Of a stretch of DNA of 64,000 nt, positions 37,352-46,049 are shown piece by piece. The first letter of the stretch is position 1, and the number at the start of each line of letters is the position of its first letter. Both the position numbers and the translations under genes were made by a program. Origin of the DNA: Novosphingobium nitrogenifigens DSM 19370 (GTDB lineage Bacteria > Pseudomonadota > Alphaproteobacteria > Sphingomonadales > Sphingomonadaceae); the NCBI RefSeq assembly GCF_000192575.1, contig NZ_GL876934.1, positions 253,197 to 317,196 of the forward strand. Direction: 5' to 3'. The notes under the pieces are model-generated. The model saw only the letters and a list, made by a program, of their open reading frames with translations. It was not told where the DNA came from and did no database searches.

Positions 37352-38443
37352 TCAAAGCTTTCCGTCGGCGGCCATCTGCATGTAGGTCGGATCGAACCGC
37401 AGCTTCACATTGGCCGCATCGCCCAGCGTCTTGCCGTTGGCGAAACCGATGCCGATGCTGTCGACCGAAGTCGCCGACGGACCGAACAGCCCCCTGGCAA
37501 AGGAGAACCGGCGGACCCGGTCGGTGACCGTCACCAGTTCGCCGCTTTTTGCCAGACGGACCGCATCGGCGGCACCGTAATAGAGGTGCGTCGTCTTGAG
37601 TTGCGCGTCATAGGCATCGGGCGTGGTTCCCGCATCGTGCGCCATCTGCGCCCGCGCCGCCCGGCCCGCCGCATCATTCTTCTGCATCAGCGCCATGGTT
37701 TCGTACCAGATCCCGGCCAGCGCCTTGCCCAGCGCCGGATTGGCTTTGAGCGTCGCACTGCTGACAGCCATCACGTCGAGGATCTCGTTGGGAATCTGGC
37801 TGCTGTCGAAAACGAGGCTGGCGCCCGGGGCTTTCTTCACTTCGGAAAGCTGCGGGTTCCAGGTGACGACCGCATTGACCTGCGGCGAAGCGAAGGCCCC
37901 GACGATATCGGCATCGCTGGTATTGACGATTTTCACGTCCGACAGCTTCATCCCGGCCTTTTCCAGCCCGCGCGCGAGCAGGTATTGCGAGACCGACAGC
38001 TCGACCAGATTGACCGGGCGCCCCTTGATATCAGCCAGCGAATGCGCGTTCTTGAGCACGACGCCGTCGTTGCCGTCCGAATAGTCGCCCAGGATGACGA
38101 CCGAAGTATCCTTCCCGCCCGCCGCCGGAATGGTGAGCGTGTCCATCGACGTTGCCACCACCCCATCGAGCTTGCCCGCAGTGTACTGGTTCACCGATTC
38201 CACATAGTCGTTCACTTGCACCAGCTTGATCGTGATGCCGTACTTGTCGGCCCATTTCTTCACGATCCCGGCTTCCTGCGCATAAGGCCAGGGCATCCAT
38301 CCGGCATAGATCGACCAGCCGATGGTGAAGTCCTTCTTCGGCGCCTCGGCCCCCGGAGCTCCCCCGCCAGAATGGCCACAGGCTGCCAGCAGGGCGAGAC
38401 TGCCCAAAGCAAGCGAGCGGAGGAAAAGCGGCGGTCGGATCAC
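37352..38443 (-). CDS. ABC transporter substrate-binding lipoprotein
   Basis: 363 aa. A lipobox (LALLAAC) anchors it as a lipoprotein at the cytoplasmic membrane. The periplasmic fold matches the family annotated as urea-carboxylase-region binding proteins (FTIGWSIYAGWMPWPYAQEAGIV; PNEILDVMAVS). The GTG at 38443 (VIRPPLF) was chosen because AAAGGAA precedes it; a TTG 42 nt upstream also gives an in-frame start. First gene of the transport operon. Confidence 0.87.
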   Translation of the reverse strand: MIRPPLFLRSLALGSLALLAACGHSGGGAPGAEAPKKDFTIGWSIYAGWMPWPYAQEAGIVKKWADKYGITIKLVQVNDYVESVNQYTAGKLDGVVATSMDTLTIPAAGGKDTSVVILGDYSDGNDGVVLKNAHSLADIKGRPVNLVELSVSQYLLARGLEKAGMKLSDVKIVNTSDADIVGAFASPQVNAVVTWNPQLSEVKKAPGASLVFDSSQIPNEILDVMAVSSATLKANPALGKALAGIWYETMALMQKNDAAGRAARAQMAHDAGTTPDAYDAQLKTTHLYYGAADAVRLAKSGELVTVTDRVRRFSFARGLFGPSATSVDSIGIGFANGKTLGDAANVKLRFDPTYMQMAADGKL

Positions 38444-38525
38444 GGCGGGGTTCCTTTGTCGCGTGGTGGTAACAGCAGTGCCCAAGCCCAGGCCATCACA
38501 CTAGAGAGTGTTTCGTGATGCAGGG

Positions 38526-38542
38526 CATAGATCAGATCTATG
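38526..38542. promoter_or_regulatory. Palindromic operator, candidate LysR site 2
   Basis: CATAGATCAGATCTATG: perfect 8-bp arms around a single A, with T-N11-A spacing. It lies in the 123-bp gap between the LysR gene stop and the binding-protein start, 83 bp before that start. It shares 15 of 17 bases with the site before the TonB receptor, at a similar distance from the gene. Confidence 0.75.
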
Positions 38543-38566
38543 AGTCACACGTCCGACGCGTTTCCA

Positions 38567-39490
38567 TCACGCATGGGGCCGCGCGCGCAGGCGGCGCAGG
38601 ATCTCGTCGAGGAACAATTGCGTCGGGGTGTCGCGCGTTTCACCTTCGCGCGACAACAGATAGATATTGTACGAAGGCTCCGCATCATGCGGCAGCAAGG
38701 GCCACAGCCGGTCCCGCTCGACCAGATCGCCCGCCGCCAGTACCGGCAGGAAACCGATCCCGACGCCAAGGCTGATCAACCGCTTGGCTTCGTGAATATC
38801 CTCGGCAAGACCGTTGACCACCGTGCCGAGGCCATAGCGCTGGCGCAGGCGGGTGATCGTGTCGAGCTCGTCTTCTCCGGTGAGGACGAACCCCTGTTCG
38901 CGCAAGTCTGACAGGCGCGTGATCCGGCGCCCGTAGAGCGGATGATTGCGGTCGCAATAGAGCTGCTGCACTTCGACGAACAGCGGCTCGTAATTGAGCC
39001 CGGTACGCACCCCACTGTCAAAGCCAACACCCAGTTCGACTTCGCCCCGCTCCAGCGCGTCGAGCACCTGCCGCCAGGGCGAGACGCGCAATTCGATCTG
39101 CACCGCCGGGTGGCGACGGCGGCACGTGGCGATGGCCTCGTCGAATTCGGGCGAAACGATCGAGGACATCATCTGGATGCGGACCAGCCCTTCGACCTGC
39201 TTCATCGCCTGCGCCATCTGGTGCGGCACGGTCCGCGCGGCCTCGAACATGTCCTCGCAGATGAGCAGCATGGCGCGTCCGGCCACCGTCAGTTCCACCC
39301 CGCTTGCCGAACGGTGCAGCAACTGGGTGCCGACATGATCCTCGAGCCGCTTGAGCGCAACGCTGATCGTGGGCTGCTGGCGATTGAGCTTGCGCGCGGC
39401 GGCACCGATCCCGCCCGCGTGAACGATCTCGACGAAAGTGCGCAGGAGATTCCAGTCAACCCGTGAGGCGAAATTGCGGTCGATCCTCAT
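38567..39490 (-). CDS. LysR-family transcriptional regulator
   Basis: 307 aa. An N-terminal winged helix-turn-helix (NLLRTFVEIVHAGGIGAAARKLNRQQPTISVALKRLE, residues 10-44) is followed by an effector-binding domain. Start at 39490 (MRIDRNF) behind AAAGGGG; a longer frame lacks a ribosome site. It precedes the importer operon on the same strand, and the palindromes near both guanidine operons fit its class. The effector is unknown; guanidine or carboxyguanidine is plausible. Confidence 0.88.
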   Translation of the reverse strand: MRIDRNFASRVDWNLLRTFVEIVHAGGIGAAARKLNRQQPTISVALKRLEDHVGTQLLHRSASGVELTVAGRAMLLICEDMFEAARTVPHQMAQAMKQVEGLVRIQMMSSIVSPEFDEAIATCRRRHPAVQIELRVSPWRQVLDALERGEVELGVGFDSGVRTGLNYEPLFVEVQQLYCDRNHPLYGRRITRLSDLREQGFVLTGEDELDTITRLRQRYGLGTVVNGLAEDIHEAKRLISLGVGIGFLPVLAAGDLVERDRLWPLLPHDAEPSYNIYLLSREGETRDTPTQLFLDEILRRLRARPHA

Positions 39491-39597
39491 GGTCTGCCCC
39501 TTTGCGCACCCGAACTCGTCCCCGCACAAGGCCATAAAACGAAGCGCGCGCCGAGGCGAGAGCCCCGACGCGCGCTGTCAGACAAAGGTGATCGAAG

Positions 39598-41094
39598 TCA
39601 GGCCGGAACTTTCGCTGCGGGAAGCGCAATGCTGCGCCCGACCGCGTCGGGACGCGGCAGGTCTGCATGGGCCCTGGCCAGTGCTTCGACCTCGGCAGCG
39701 ACGGCCGGAAGCATCGGCGCCGAGCGTTCGGCCGCGGCATCGACATGGACCAGCATCTGTTCGGCCGTCGCGATCACGCTGCCGTCCGCCCCGGTCATGG
39801 AGTGGAAGACATGCAGCCGCTTGGCATCGGCGCCCAGAATCTGCGTGGTGACCCGGACCGCTTCGCCCAGACGGGCCTGCCCCAGATGGCGCAAGTGCGT
39901 CTCGACCGTATAGAATGAGTGCCCCGCCGCCACATAGTCGAGCCCGGCCCCGATGCGCGCCAGAAGCACATCGGTGGTGTCGCCGAACAGCTTGAGATAG
40001 GCCCATTCGGTCATGTGCCCGTTGTAGTCGATCCACGCGGTATCGACGAACGTGGACAAGAGCGGCAACGGCGCGTCCGCACGTTCCGGTTCGCTTGCCA
40101 CACTCTTCTTTGCAGCCAGCCGTTCGGCATGGGCCTTGAGCGTCGCGCCCGAGGCAAAGTCGTTGCCCTTGAGCGAAGTCATGACATCGACAAGGCAGTC
40201 GTCGCGCTTGCGCTCGTACGTGCGCAAGTCGATCCCGCCTGCCTGATCGTCGGACTGCGCGGCAATCCGGTCGGTCAGTTCGTCGGTCAATTCGCACGCG
40301 ACCAGCTTGGTCCATGGCAGCTTGAGCGCCGGGCCGAACTGCGACAGGAAATGCCGCATCCCGGCTTCCCCGCCCGCAAGGCGATAGACCAGGAACGTGC
40401 CCATGAACGACCAGCGCAGACCCGCACCATAGCGGATGGCATCGTCGATCTCGGCCGTCGTTGCCACGCCGTCATTGACGAGCCACAGCGCCTCGCGCCA
40501 GAGCGCCTCGAGCAGACGGTCGGCAATGAAACCGTCGATTTCGACCCGAACGTGCAGGACCTGCATCCCGCACTCGGTATAGAGCGCGGCGGCAATGTCC
40601 TTCGTCGCCTGCGTGGTCTGTTCCCCGCCGCACACTTCGACCAGCGGCAAAAGATAGACCGGATTGAACGGATGTCCGACGACGAAGCGTTCGGGATGCA
40701 CGAGCACCGATTGCAGGCGGCTGGGCAACAGCCCCGACGTCGACGAACCGATCACCACGTCGGGCCGGGCCGCTGCCTCGATCTCCTTGAGCACGCGCTG
40801 CTTCAGCTCTTCAACTTCAGGCAGGCTTTCCTGAATGAAATCGACGCCCGCGACTGCTTCGGCAAGGCTGGCGGCAACCGTCACCGTGCCTTCGACCGGC
40901 AACAGGGCACCGAGCATGCGCTGCTGCGCGCGGCGGGCATTGGCCAGGACTTCCTCGACCTTGCGCCCGATTTCGGGATCGGGATCGAAGATCTTCACAT
41001 CGTATCCGGCAAGGGCGAAGCGCGCGGCCCAGCCCGCACCGATGACGCCGCCGCCGACAAGGCCGATGGTGCGGATTGCGGAAATGTCGGTCAT
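39598..41094 (-). CDS. Carnitine 3-dehydrogenase fused to a betainyl-CoA thioesterase-like domain
   Basis: 498 aa. Residues 1-320 are a 3-hydroxyacyl-CoA-dehydrogenase-type NAD enzyme (GLVGGGVIGAGWAARFALAGYDV; SSTSGLLPS; GHPFNPVYLLPLVEV) that oxidises L-carnitine to 3-dehydrocarnitine. Residues 345-498 form a hot-dog thioesterase domain (FVDTAWIDYNGHMTEWAYLKL). Other bacteria carry separate genes for the two. The fusion would let the second domain release glycine betaine from betainyl-CoA made by the BKACE enzyme. ATG 41094, two nt after the BKACE stop. Confidence 0.9.
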   Translation of the reverse strand: MTDISAIRTIGLVGGGVIGAGWAARFALAGYDVKIFDPDPEIGRKVEEVLANARRAQQRMLGALLPVEGTVTVAASLAEAVAGVDFIQESLPEVEELKQRVLKEIEAAARPDVVIGSSTSGLLPSRLQSVLVHPERFVVGHPFNPVYLLPLVEVCGGEQTTQATKDIAAALYTECGMQVLHVRVEIDGFIADRLLEALWREALWLVNDGVATTAEIDDAIRYGAGLRWSFMGTFLVYRLAGGEAGMRHFLSQFGPALKLPWTKLVACELTDELTDRIAAQSDDQAGGIDLRTYERKRDDCLVDVMTSLKGNDFASGATLKAHAERLAAKKSVASEPERADAPLPLLSTFVDTAWIDYNGHMTEWAYLKLFGDTTDVLLARIGAGLDYVAAGHSFYTVETHLRHLGQARLGEAVRVTTQILGADAKRLHVFHSMTGADGSVIATAEQMLVHVDAAAERSAPMLPAVAAEVEALARAHADLPRPDAVGRSIALPAAKVPA

Positions 41095-41096
41095 GG

Positions 41097-41993
41097 TCAC
41101 CCCCACCGCTTCACGAGCTTGAGCTTTTCGCGCACTTCGGCCGGGCCGAGCAGACGCGCGCCCATGCCTTCGAGAACCTGCTTCGCCCGGCTGACGAGAT
41201 CGCCGTTCGAGGCGAGCTGGCCGCGACCGAGATAGAGATTGTCCTCCAAACCGACGCGCACGTTGCCACCGGCAAGAGCGGCCATGGCCACATAGGGAAG
41301 CTGCATGCGACCGATCGAGAAGCCGCTGAAAATCGCGCCTTCGGGAAGCTGCTTGACCATGGCCATCGTCGTCAACGGATCGTCGGGCGCGCCATAGGGA
41401 ATGCCCATGCACAGCTGGATCATCACCGGATCGTCGAGCAGCCCCTGCTTGATCAGGTGCTTCACGAAAACGAGGTGCCCGGTGTCGAACACTTCGAGTT
41501 CGGGCCGCACGCCCAGTTCCTGAACGCGCCTGGCCATCGCGCGCAGCATGCTGGGCGTATTGGTCATGACATAGTCGCCGGCGGCAAAGTTCATCGTGCC
41601 ACAGTCGATCGTGCAGATTTCAGGGAGCAGTTCCTCGACATGGACGAGCCGCTCGAGCGGCCCCACCATGTCGGTGCCCGACGGATCGAGCGGAAGCGGG
41701 TTTTCGCCCTGCCCGAACACGATGTCGCCGCCCATCCCGGCAGTGAGGTTGATGATCACGTCCTTGCCCGAATCGCGGATGCGCTCGACCACTTCGCGAT
41801 AGAGCTTGGGGTCGCGCGCGCCCTTGCCCGTTTCGGGGTCGCGCACGTGGATGTGGGCAATGGCCGCGCCTGCATCGGCGGCCTCGATCGCGGCTTCGGC
41901 AATCTGCTTGGGCGTGATCGGAAGACCCGGGTGCTTGTCGGCAGTTTCGCCCGCACCGGTCACCGCACACGTAATGAAAGGTTCGAAATTCAT
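41097..41993 (-). CDS. BKACE-family enzyme, dehydrocarnitine cleavage type
   Basis: 298 aa. It condenses 3-dehydrocarnitine with acetyl-CoA and splits it to betainyl-CoA and acetoacetate, by analogy with characterised members. Zinc ligands H47 and H49 (HIHVRD), a late Glu (GLEDNLYLG), and [18 protein letters not shown] near the N-terminus are family hallmarks. The start at 41993 follows AAAGGCG. It forms an operon with the fused dehydrogenase. Confidence 0.9.
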   Translation of the reverse strand: MNFEPFITCAVTGAGETADKHPGLPITPKQIAEAAIEAADAGAAIAHIHVRDPETGKGARDPKLYREVVERIRDSGKDVIINLTAGMGGDIVFGQGENPLPLDPSGTDMVGPLERLVHVEELLPEICTIDCGTMNFAAGDYVMTNTPSMLRAMARRVQELGVRPELEVFDTGHLVFVKHLIKQGLLDDPVMIQLCMGIPYGAPDDPLTTMAMVKQLPEGAIFSGFSIGRMQLPYVAMAALAGGNVRVGLEDNLYLGRGQLASNGDLVSRAKQVLEGMGARLLGPAEVREKLKLVKRWG

Positions 41994-42067
41994 CGCTGGA
42001 TCGCCTTTGCTGTCATCCGGGCTTTCGCGGCCATGACGATACCCACGCCACACGACAGCATGATCTC

Positions 42068-42100
42068 GTTTTGCGAAGCACAGGGCACATTTTGCGACAT
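42068..42100 (-). promoter_or_regulatory. Tandem direct-repeat operator before the carnitine operon
   Basis: On the minus strand: ATGTCGCAAA, 11 nt, then GCTTCGCAAA, so the cores (GTCGCAAA and TTCGCAAA) repeat every 21 bp. The last repeat ends 77 bp before the BKACE start. A TATCGT -10-like hexamer lies 28 nt past the second repeat. Matches the site at 47,114. Confidence 0.65.
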
Positions 42101-42150
42101 CGCCAACAAGGCCCGCGGCGCGCAAAAAAGGCGGGCGGGAACCGCTTGCG

Positions 42151-42181
42151 AATCCGCAAAACCGGCCTGTACGTTCGCTCA
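42151..42181 (+). promoter_or_regulatory. Tandem direct-repeat operator before the NCS1 permease
   Basis: AATCCGCAAA, 11 nt, then CGTTCGCTCA: the same 21-bp period as the other two sites, with weaker matches (TCCGCAAA; TTCGCTCA). It ends 82 bp before the permease start. An overlapping TTGCG-AATC-CGCAA inverted repeat is also present. Assigned mainly by position and spacing. Confidence 0.45.
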
Positions 42182-42263
42182 CATGCGTAAGGGCGTGCCG
42201 GGGTGATGGGCCGCTCTTGCATTCCATTCCCCCGGACACCCACGATGCGAATGGCCAAGCCCC

Positions 42264-43730
42264 ATGCAACTGGTTGAATCCCGATCGATCGATTATGTCC
42301 CGCTGGCCGAACGCCACGGCAAAGTCTGGCACCTCTGGCCGATCTGGTTCAGCGGCGACGCGCATCTGGCGACTCTGGCGACCGGGGCCATCGGCCTTGC
42401 CGCCGGGCTCGGCTTTGGCTGGTCGGTGCTGGCGATCCTTGCCGGTGGCGCGCTCGGCACGCTGTTCATGGCCTCGCACTCCAGCCAGGGGCCCGAACTG
42501 GGCCTGCCGCAGATGATCCAGTCGCGGCCGCAATTCGGTTATCGGGGCGCGCTGCTGGTCTGGTGCTTCGCGCTCGTCACCTACATCGGCTATACCGTGT
42601 TCAACGCGGTCATGTTCGGCGTCGCGGTCCAGGACCTGTCCGGGACGGAACTGTCACCTGGGGGGCTCGTTACCGCGTTCGGGCTGTTCACGCTCATGGC
42701 CATGGCGCTCGCGATTTGCGGCTATGACTGGATCCACCTTGCCCAGCGCGTGCTGGCAGCCGTGGTCATCGGCACGCTGGCGCTGTTTTCGGTCGGGATC
42801 TGGCTGGTCGGCGGGCATTCCCCGCAATTCGTGTTCGGCACGTTCCTGCCGCTGCCCTTCCTCGTCCAGTTCTTCGCGGCGGCAGGATACCAGCTGTCGT
42901 GGTCGATCTATGTCTCCGACTACTCCCGCTATCTCCCCCGCGATGTCGGCATCACGTCGAGCTTCTGGTGGACTTTCCTTGGCGCGTTCATCGGCGGGGC
43001 GTGGATGATGCTGGCCGGTGCGGCCGCCGCCGCGCTGTTTCCCGGCAAGGAAATCGTCGCCGCGCTCATCAGTGCGGGCAATCTGGTCTTTCCCCATTTC
43101 GGGCCGACGGTGGTGGTGCTTTGCGCCCTGCCCCTGCTCACGATCACCACGCTCAATCTCTACGGCGGGTCGCTGACGCTGCTGTCGATCCTCGACAGCT
43201 TTCGCCACATTGCCAATCCCGGACGCGCGCGGCTCGTCGCGCTGGGCGGTCTGGGGATCGTCTCGGTCTGGCTGGCCGCCTTTGCCGGAGGCAATGTGCT
43301 CGGCTTGATCGAACGGCTGCTGTCGGTGCTGATCTACCTGTTCACGCCGTGGACCGCGATCAATCTGGTCGATTTCTTCTTCGTGCGGCACGGGCACTAT
43401 TCGGTGCGCGAAATCTTCAATCCCGACGGGATCTATGGCCGCTGGAACTGGCGCGGCCTGCTCGCCTATGGCGTCGGCTTCCTGGCCATGGTCCCCTGCT
43501 TTGCGACCCCGGTCTATACCGGCCCGATCGCCCACTGGCTCGGCGGAGCGGACGTCTCGATGCTGGTCGGACTGCCGGTGTCGTCGCTGGTCTATTACCT
43601 CGCCTGCCGTTCGCTCGATCTTGCCGGCGAACGTGCCCATATCGAAAAGGCCGATGCCGGCCTCGAAGACGACGCGGAACCGTCGCTCGCGATCGATTTC
43701 GACAACGCCCTGCCGGAAGCCGCCGCGTGA
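42264..43730 (+). CDS. NCS1-family permease, candidate carnitine/betaine importer
   Basis: 488 aa, about 12 membrane helices, of the nucleobase-cation symporter-1 type ([48 protein letters not shown]). Known members carry nucleobases, hydantoins, allantoin or thiamine-like compounds. The setting among carnitine genes suggests a quaternary amine, which is inference. GTGA overlap with the next gene shows co-expression. Confidence 0.85.
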   Translation: MQLVESRSIDYVPLAERHGKVWHLWPIWFSGDAHLATLATGAIGLAAGLGFGWSVLAILAGGALGTLFMASHSSQGPELGLPQMIQSRPQFGYRGALLVWCFALVTYIGYTVFNAVMFGVAVQDLSGTELSPGGLVTAFGLFTLMAMALAICGYDWIHLAQRVLAAVVIGTLALFSVGIWLVGGHSPQFVFGTFLPLPFLVQFFAAAGYQLSWSIYVSDYSRYLPRDVGITSSFWWTFLGAFIGGAWMMLAGAAAAALFPGKEIVAALISAGNLVFPHFGPTVVVLCALPLLTITTLNLYGGSLTLLSILDSFRHIANPGRARLVALGGLGIVSVWLAAFAGGNVLGLIERLLSVLIYLFTPWTAINLVDFFFVRHGHYSVREIFNPDGIYGRWNWRGLLAYGVGFLAMVPCFATPVYTGPIAHWLGGADVSMLVGLPVSSLVYYLACRSLDLAGERAHIEKADAGLEDDAEPSLAIDFDNALPEAAA

Positions 43731-44782
43731 ACGCGCAAGGCTCACTCGCCATGGCGCTGGGCGCGGCACTTGTATGCTCGGGCCCCGCTCTGGCCGAACC
43801 GCCCACCGTCGCGCCGCCGGTCCGGTTCCAGACTCGCTTCGACCCGATGGGCGCGGCCGTCGTCGCCCTGCCCGGTCCGGCCGGACGGACGCTCCATTAC
43901 GCCGACACCGGCGAACCCGGCTGGCGTCCAGTGCTGTTCCTGGGCGGAACCGGTACCAGTGTGCGCGCCATGCTGATGACCGGCTATCTCGAAACGCTGC
44001 GGCGGCAATTGCGCCTGCGGTTCATCACGGTCGAACGCAACGGCTTTGGCGACACGGCGTTCGACCCTGCCTGGACGCTGGGCGACTATGCCCGGGACGT
44101 CCGCACCGTCCTCGATCACCTGCACATCGCCCGTTTCGGCATGGTCGCGATCTCGGGGGGCGGACCTTATGCCGCGCATATCGCCGCCACCATGCCGGAG
44201 CGACTGATCTCGCTCCATTTCGCCGCCGCGCTTGCCGATGCGCCGGTCGGGGATGGCGCCGATTGCAAGGCCGATCTCGACCAGCTTGCCCACGCTCTTG
44301 CCCCGACGGTCGACAATCCCGAAAGCTGGTGGGCCTATCCCTCACAAAGCCCCACGCACGCGATCCCCGGCTTTTCCGAACGCGCCTATGACGAAGGTGC
44401 CCGCACCTTTTTCATTCGCGGCCAGATGGGCGACGCGCGACCCGAAGCGGCCGAATTGCTGCGCTATTGCCACGCGACCTTGGACGCGCTTCCGCTCGAC
44501 CGGGTCAAGGCGCCGACGTTCACCTATTACGGCCTTGCCGACCGGACGGTGACGCCCGCCAATGCCCGGTTCTGGCAGACGCATCTGGGCGGCCCGGTCA
44601 CGGCTCGCGCCTACCCCGGCGAAGGGCACGACGTACAATACCGCCACTGGGATCAGGTCCTGATCGACCTTGCGGGCCTCGGCAGTCGCACGCTCGTCTG
44701 CACCAAGGGGCGCAGCCGTCTCGTTCCTGCAAAAGAGGCGAAGGCGAACCTCGGCCTGTGCCTGTGGCAAAGGCCGGACTGA
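43727..44782 (+). CDS. Exported alpha/beta hydrolase
   Basis: 351 aa from a GTG start. Signal peptide to about residue 25 (ALVCSGPALAEPPT), so periplasmic. Alpha/beta hydrolase core: oxyanion region FLGGTGTSVRAML, nucleophile elbow VAISGGGP (a GxSxG variant with Ala in the first position), a late D (YYGLADRTVTP) and H (GEGHDVQ). It overlaps the permease stop by 4 nt. Possibly cleaves an ester such as an acylcarnitine in the periplasm for uptake by the permease; inference only. Confidence 0.82.
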   Translation: MNAQGSLAMALGAALVCSGPALAEPPTVAPPVRFQTRFDPMGAAVVALPGPAGRTLHYADTGEPGWRPVLFLGGTGTSVRAMLMTGYLETLRRQLRLRFITVERNGFGDTAFDPAWTLGDYARDVRTVLDHLHIARFGMVAISGGGPYAAHIAATMPERLISLHFAAALADAPVGDGADCKADLDQLAHALAPTVDNPESWWAYPSQSPTHAIPGFSERAYDEGARTFFIRGQMGDARPEAAELLRYCHATLDALPLDRVKAPTFTYYGLADRTVTPANARFWQTHLGGPVTARAYPGEGHDVQYRHWDQVLIDLAGLGSRTLVCTKGRSRLVPAKEAKANLGLCLWQRPD

Positions 44783-44798
44783 TCCGCCCCCTCGCGGC

Positions 44799-46022
44799 TC
44801 AATGCGCTGCGAGTACGACCGGACCTTCGGAAAGCTCCGCCCCGCGGCGCGCCTGAAACGCCACCACGACCGCCACTGCCGCCGCACACGTGGCAAGGCC
44901 GAGGCACCCGACCAGACCATAGCCCGACGTCGCTTCGGCCAGAAACCCTGCCGCCAGAGACCCCGCCGACTGCGCCACCAGCCAGGTCGCCGTGGTTCGC
45001 ACCGCCAGCCGCCCGCGCGGATCGTGGGCATAGGCAAGGCCGAGGATCAGCGGATAGCTGACATACCAGCTGACATCGTAAAGCTGCAGCGCGACGGCAA
45101 AAACCAACTGGCTGTTGACCGTGGTCAGTACCGCGCAGGTCACCCCGCAGGTCAGCAGCCCAGCTTCGAGCAAGCCGCGCCGCTGGCCACGGGCAAGCGC
45201 CATGGTGAGGGCAAAATTGCCGAGCGAACTGAGCAGTGTTCCCATGCTCTGATACCGTCCGAACGCGGTTGCGGGCAGGCCGATGGCATGAGCCGCACGT
45301 TCCATGAAGGGCCAGATCGCCATGGTTCCGAACGCGAACAGGGCCATGGCCAGAATGACGGGCCAGCCGCCCGGCGGCACCGGCTCCACCTCCGCTTCCG
45401 CCTTGTGTTCGGGTTCATCCCGTTCACCCCCGCGCGGCAACAGGACCATCGCGCCGCCAAGCGCCGCTGAAATCCCTGCCAGCGTCAGGAACATCGCCGA
45501 AAGCCCGCCCGCGACCCCGATCATCGGCAGCGTCACATTCATCGCCGCAAAGAGCAGCACCTGCAACGAAATGCCGATCGAAATCGCCCGCGCCGGTTGC
45601 CCGGTCCGCCCCGCCGCAACATTCACCGCCGTGTTGAGCATGCCATAGCCAAAGCCCGTCCCCAGCCTGCCCAGCAAGAGCAGCGGATACCAGGACAGAT
45701 GGGCCGATCCGACTTGCAAGAGCGCGATGAGGCCACTCGCAGCCAGTCCCAGCGTTCGGGCGCTCACCACATGGGCACGCGGCGCGAACAGGAACATCGC
45801 AATTGCAAAGGACAGCGTTTCGGCCGTGGCAAAGGCCCCCATTTCCGCCGGGCCGAAACCATAGCGATCAATGAGGCCACCGACGAGATAGGGGGTGAAA
45901 TTGATCCCGAGATGGGCCGCCGCGCTGGCAGCCGCGATACCGCCATAAACGGCCAGACTCGAAGCGGGGGACTGCGACGAGGAAGTCCCGGGAAACGACG
46001 TTTCGGCAGCAGGCTCGGACAT
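44799..46022 (-). CDS. MFS transporter
   Basis: 407 aa, 12 membrane helices, with the central loop rich in Glu (GGERDEPEHKAEAEVE). No diagnostic substrate motif. It follows the regulator gene by 27 nt on the same strand, so the two are likely co-transcribed. It may be a second uptake or an efflux system for the island. Confidence 0.82.
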   Translation of the reverse strand: MSEPAAETSFPGTSSSQSPASSLAVYGGIAAASAAAHLGINFTPYLVGGLIDRYGFGPAEMGAFATAETLSFAIAMFLFAPRAHVVSARTLGLAASGLIALLQVGSAHLSWYPLLLLGRLGTGFGYGMLNTAVNVAAGRTGQPARAISIGISLQVLLFAAMNVTLPMIGVAGGLSAMFLTLAGISAALGGAMVLLPRGGERDEPEHKAEAEVEPVPPGGWPVILAMALFAFGTMAIWPFMERAAHAIGLPATAFGRYQSMGTLLSSLGNFALTMALARGQRRGLLEAGLLTCGVTCAVLTTVNSQLVFAVALQLYDVSWYVSYPLILGLAYAHDPRGRLAVRTTATWLVAQSAGSLAAGFLAEATSGYGLVGCLGLATCAAAVAVVVAFQARRGAELSEGPVVLAAH

Positions 46023-46049
46023 GGCTGGGATCCTTGGTGCGCGGGGCTG

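Noticed and set aside
38444..38566. A guanidine-I (ykkC) riboswitch before the importer operon
   Set aside because: The gap is only 123 nt and I could not find the conserved ykkC core; a palindromic protein site is the better explanation.
46023..46049. A regulatory site or terminator between the GlxA-type regulator and the MFS gene
   Set aside because: The gap is 27 nt with no stem-loop; read-through is the simpler view.
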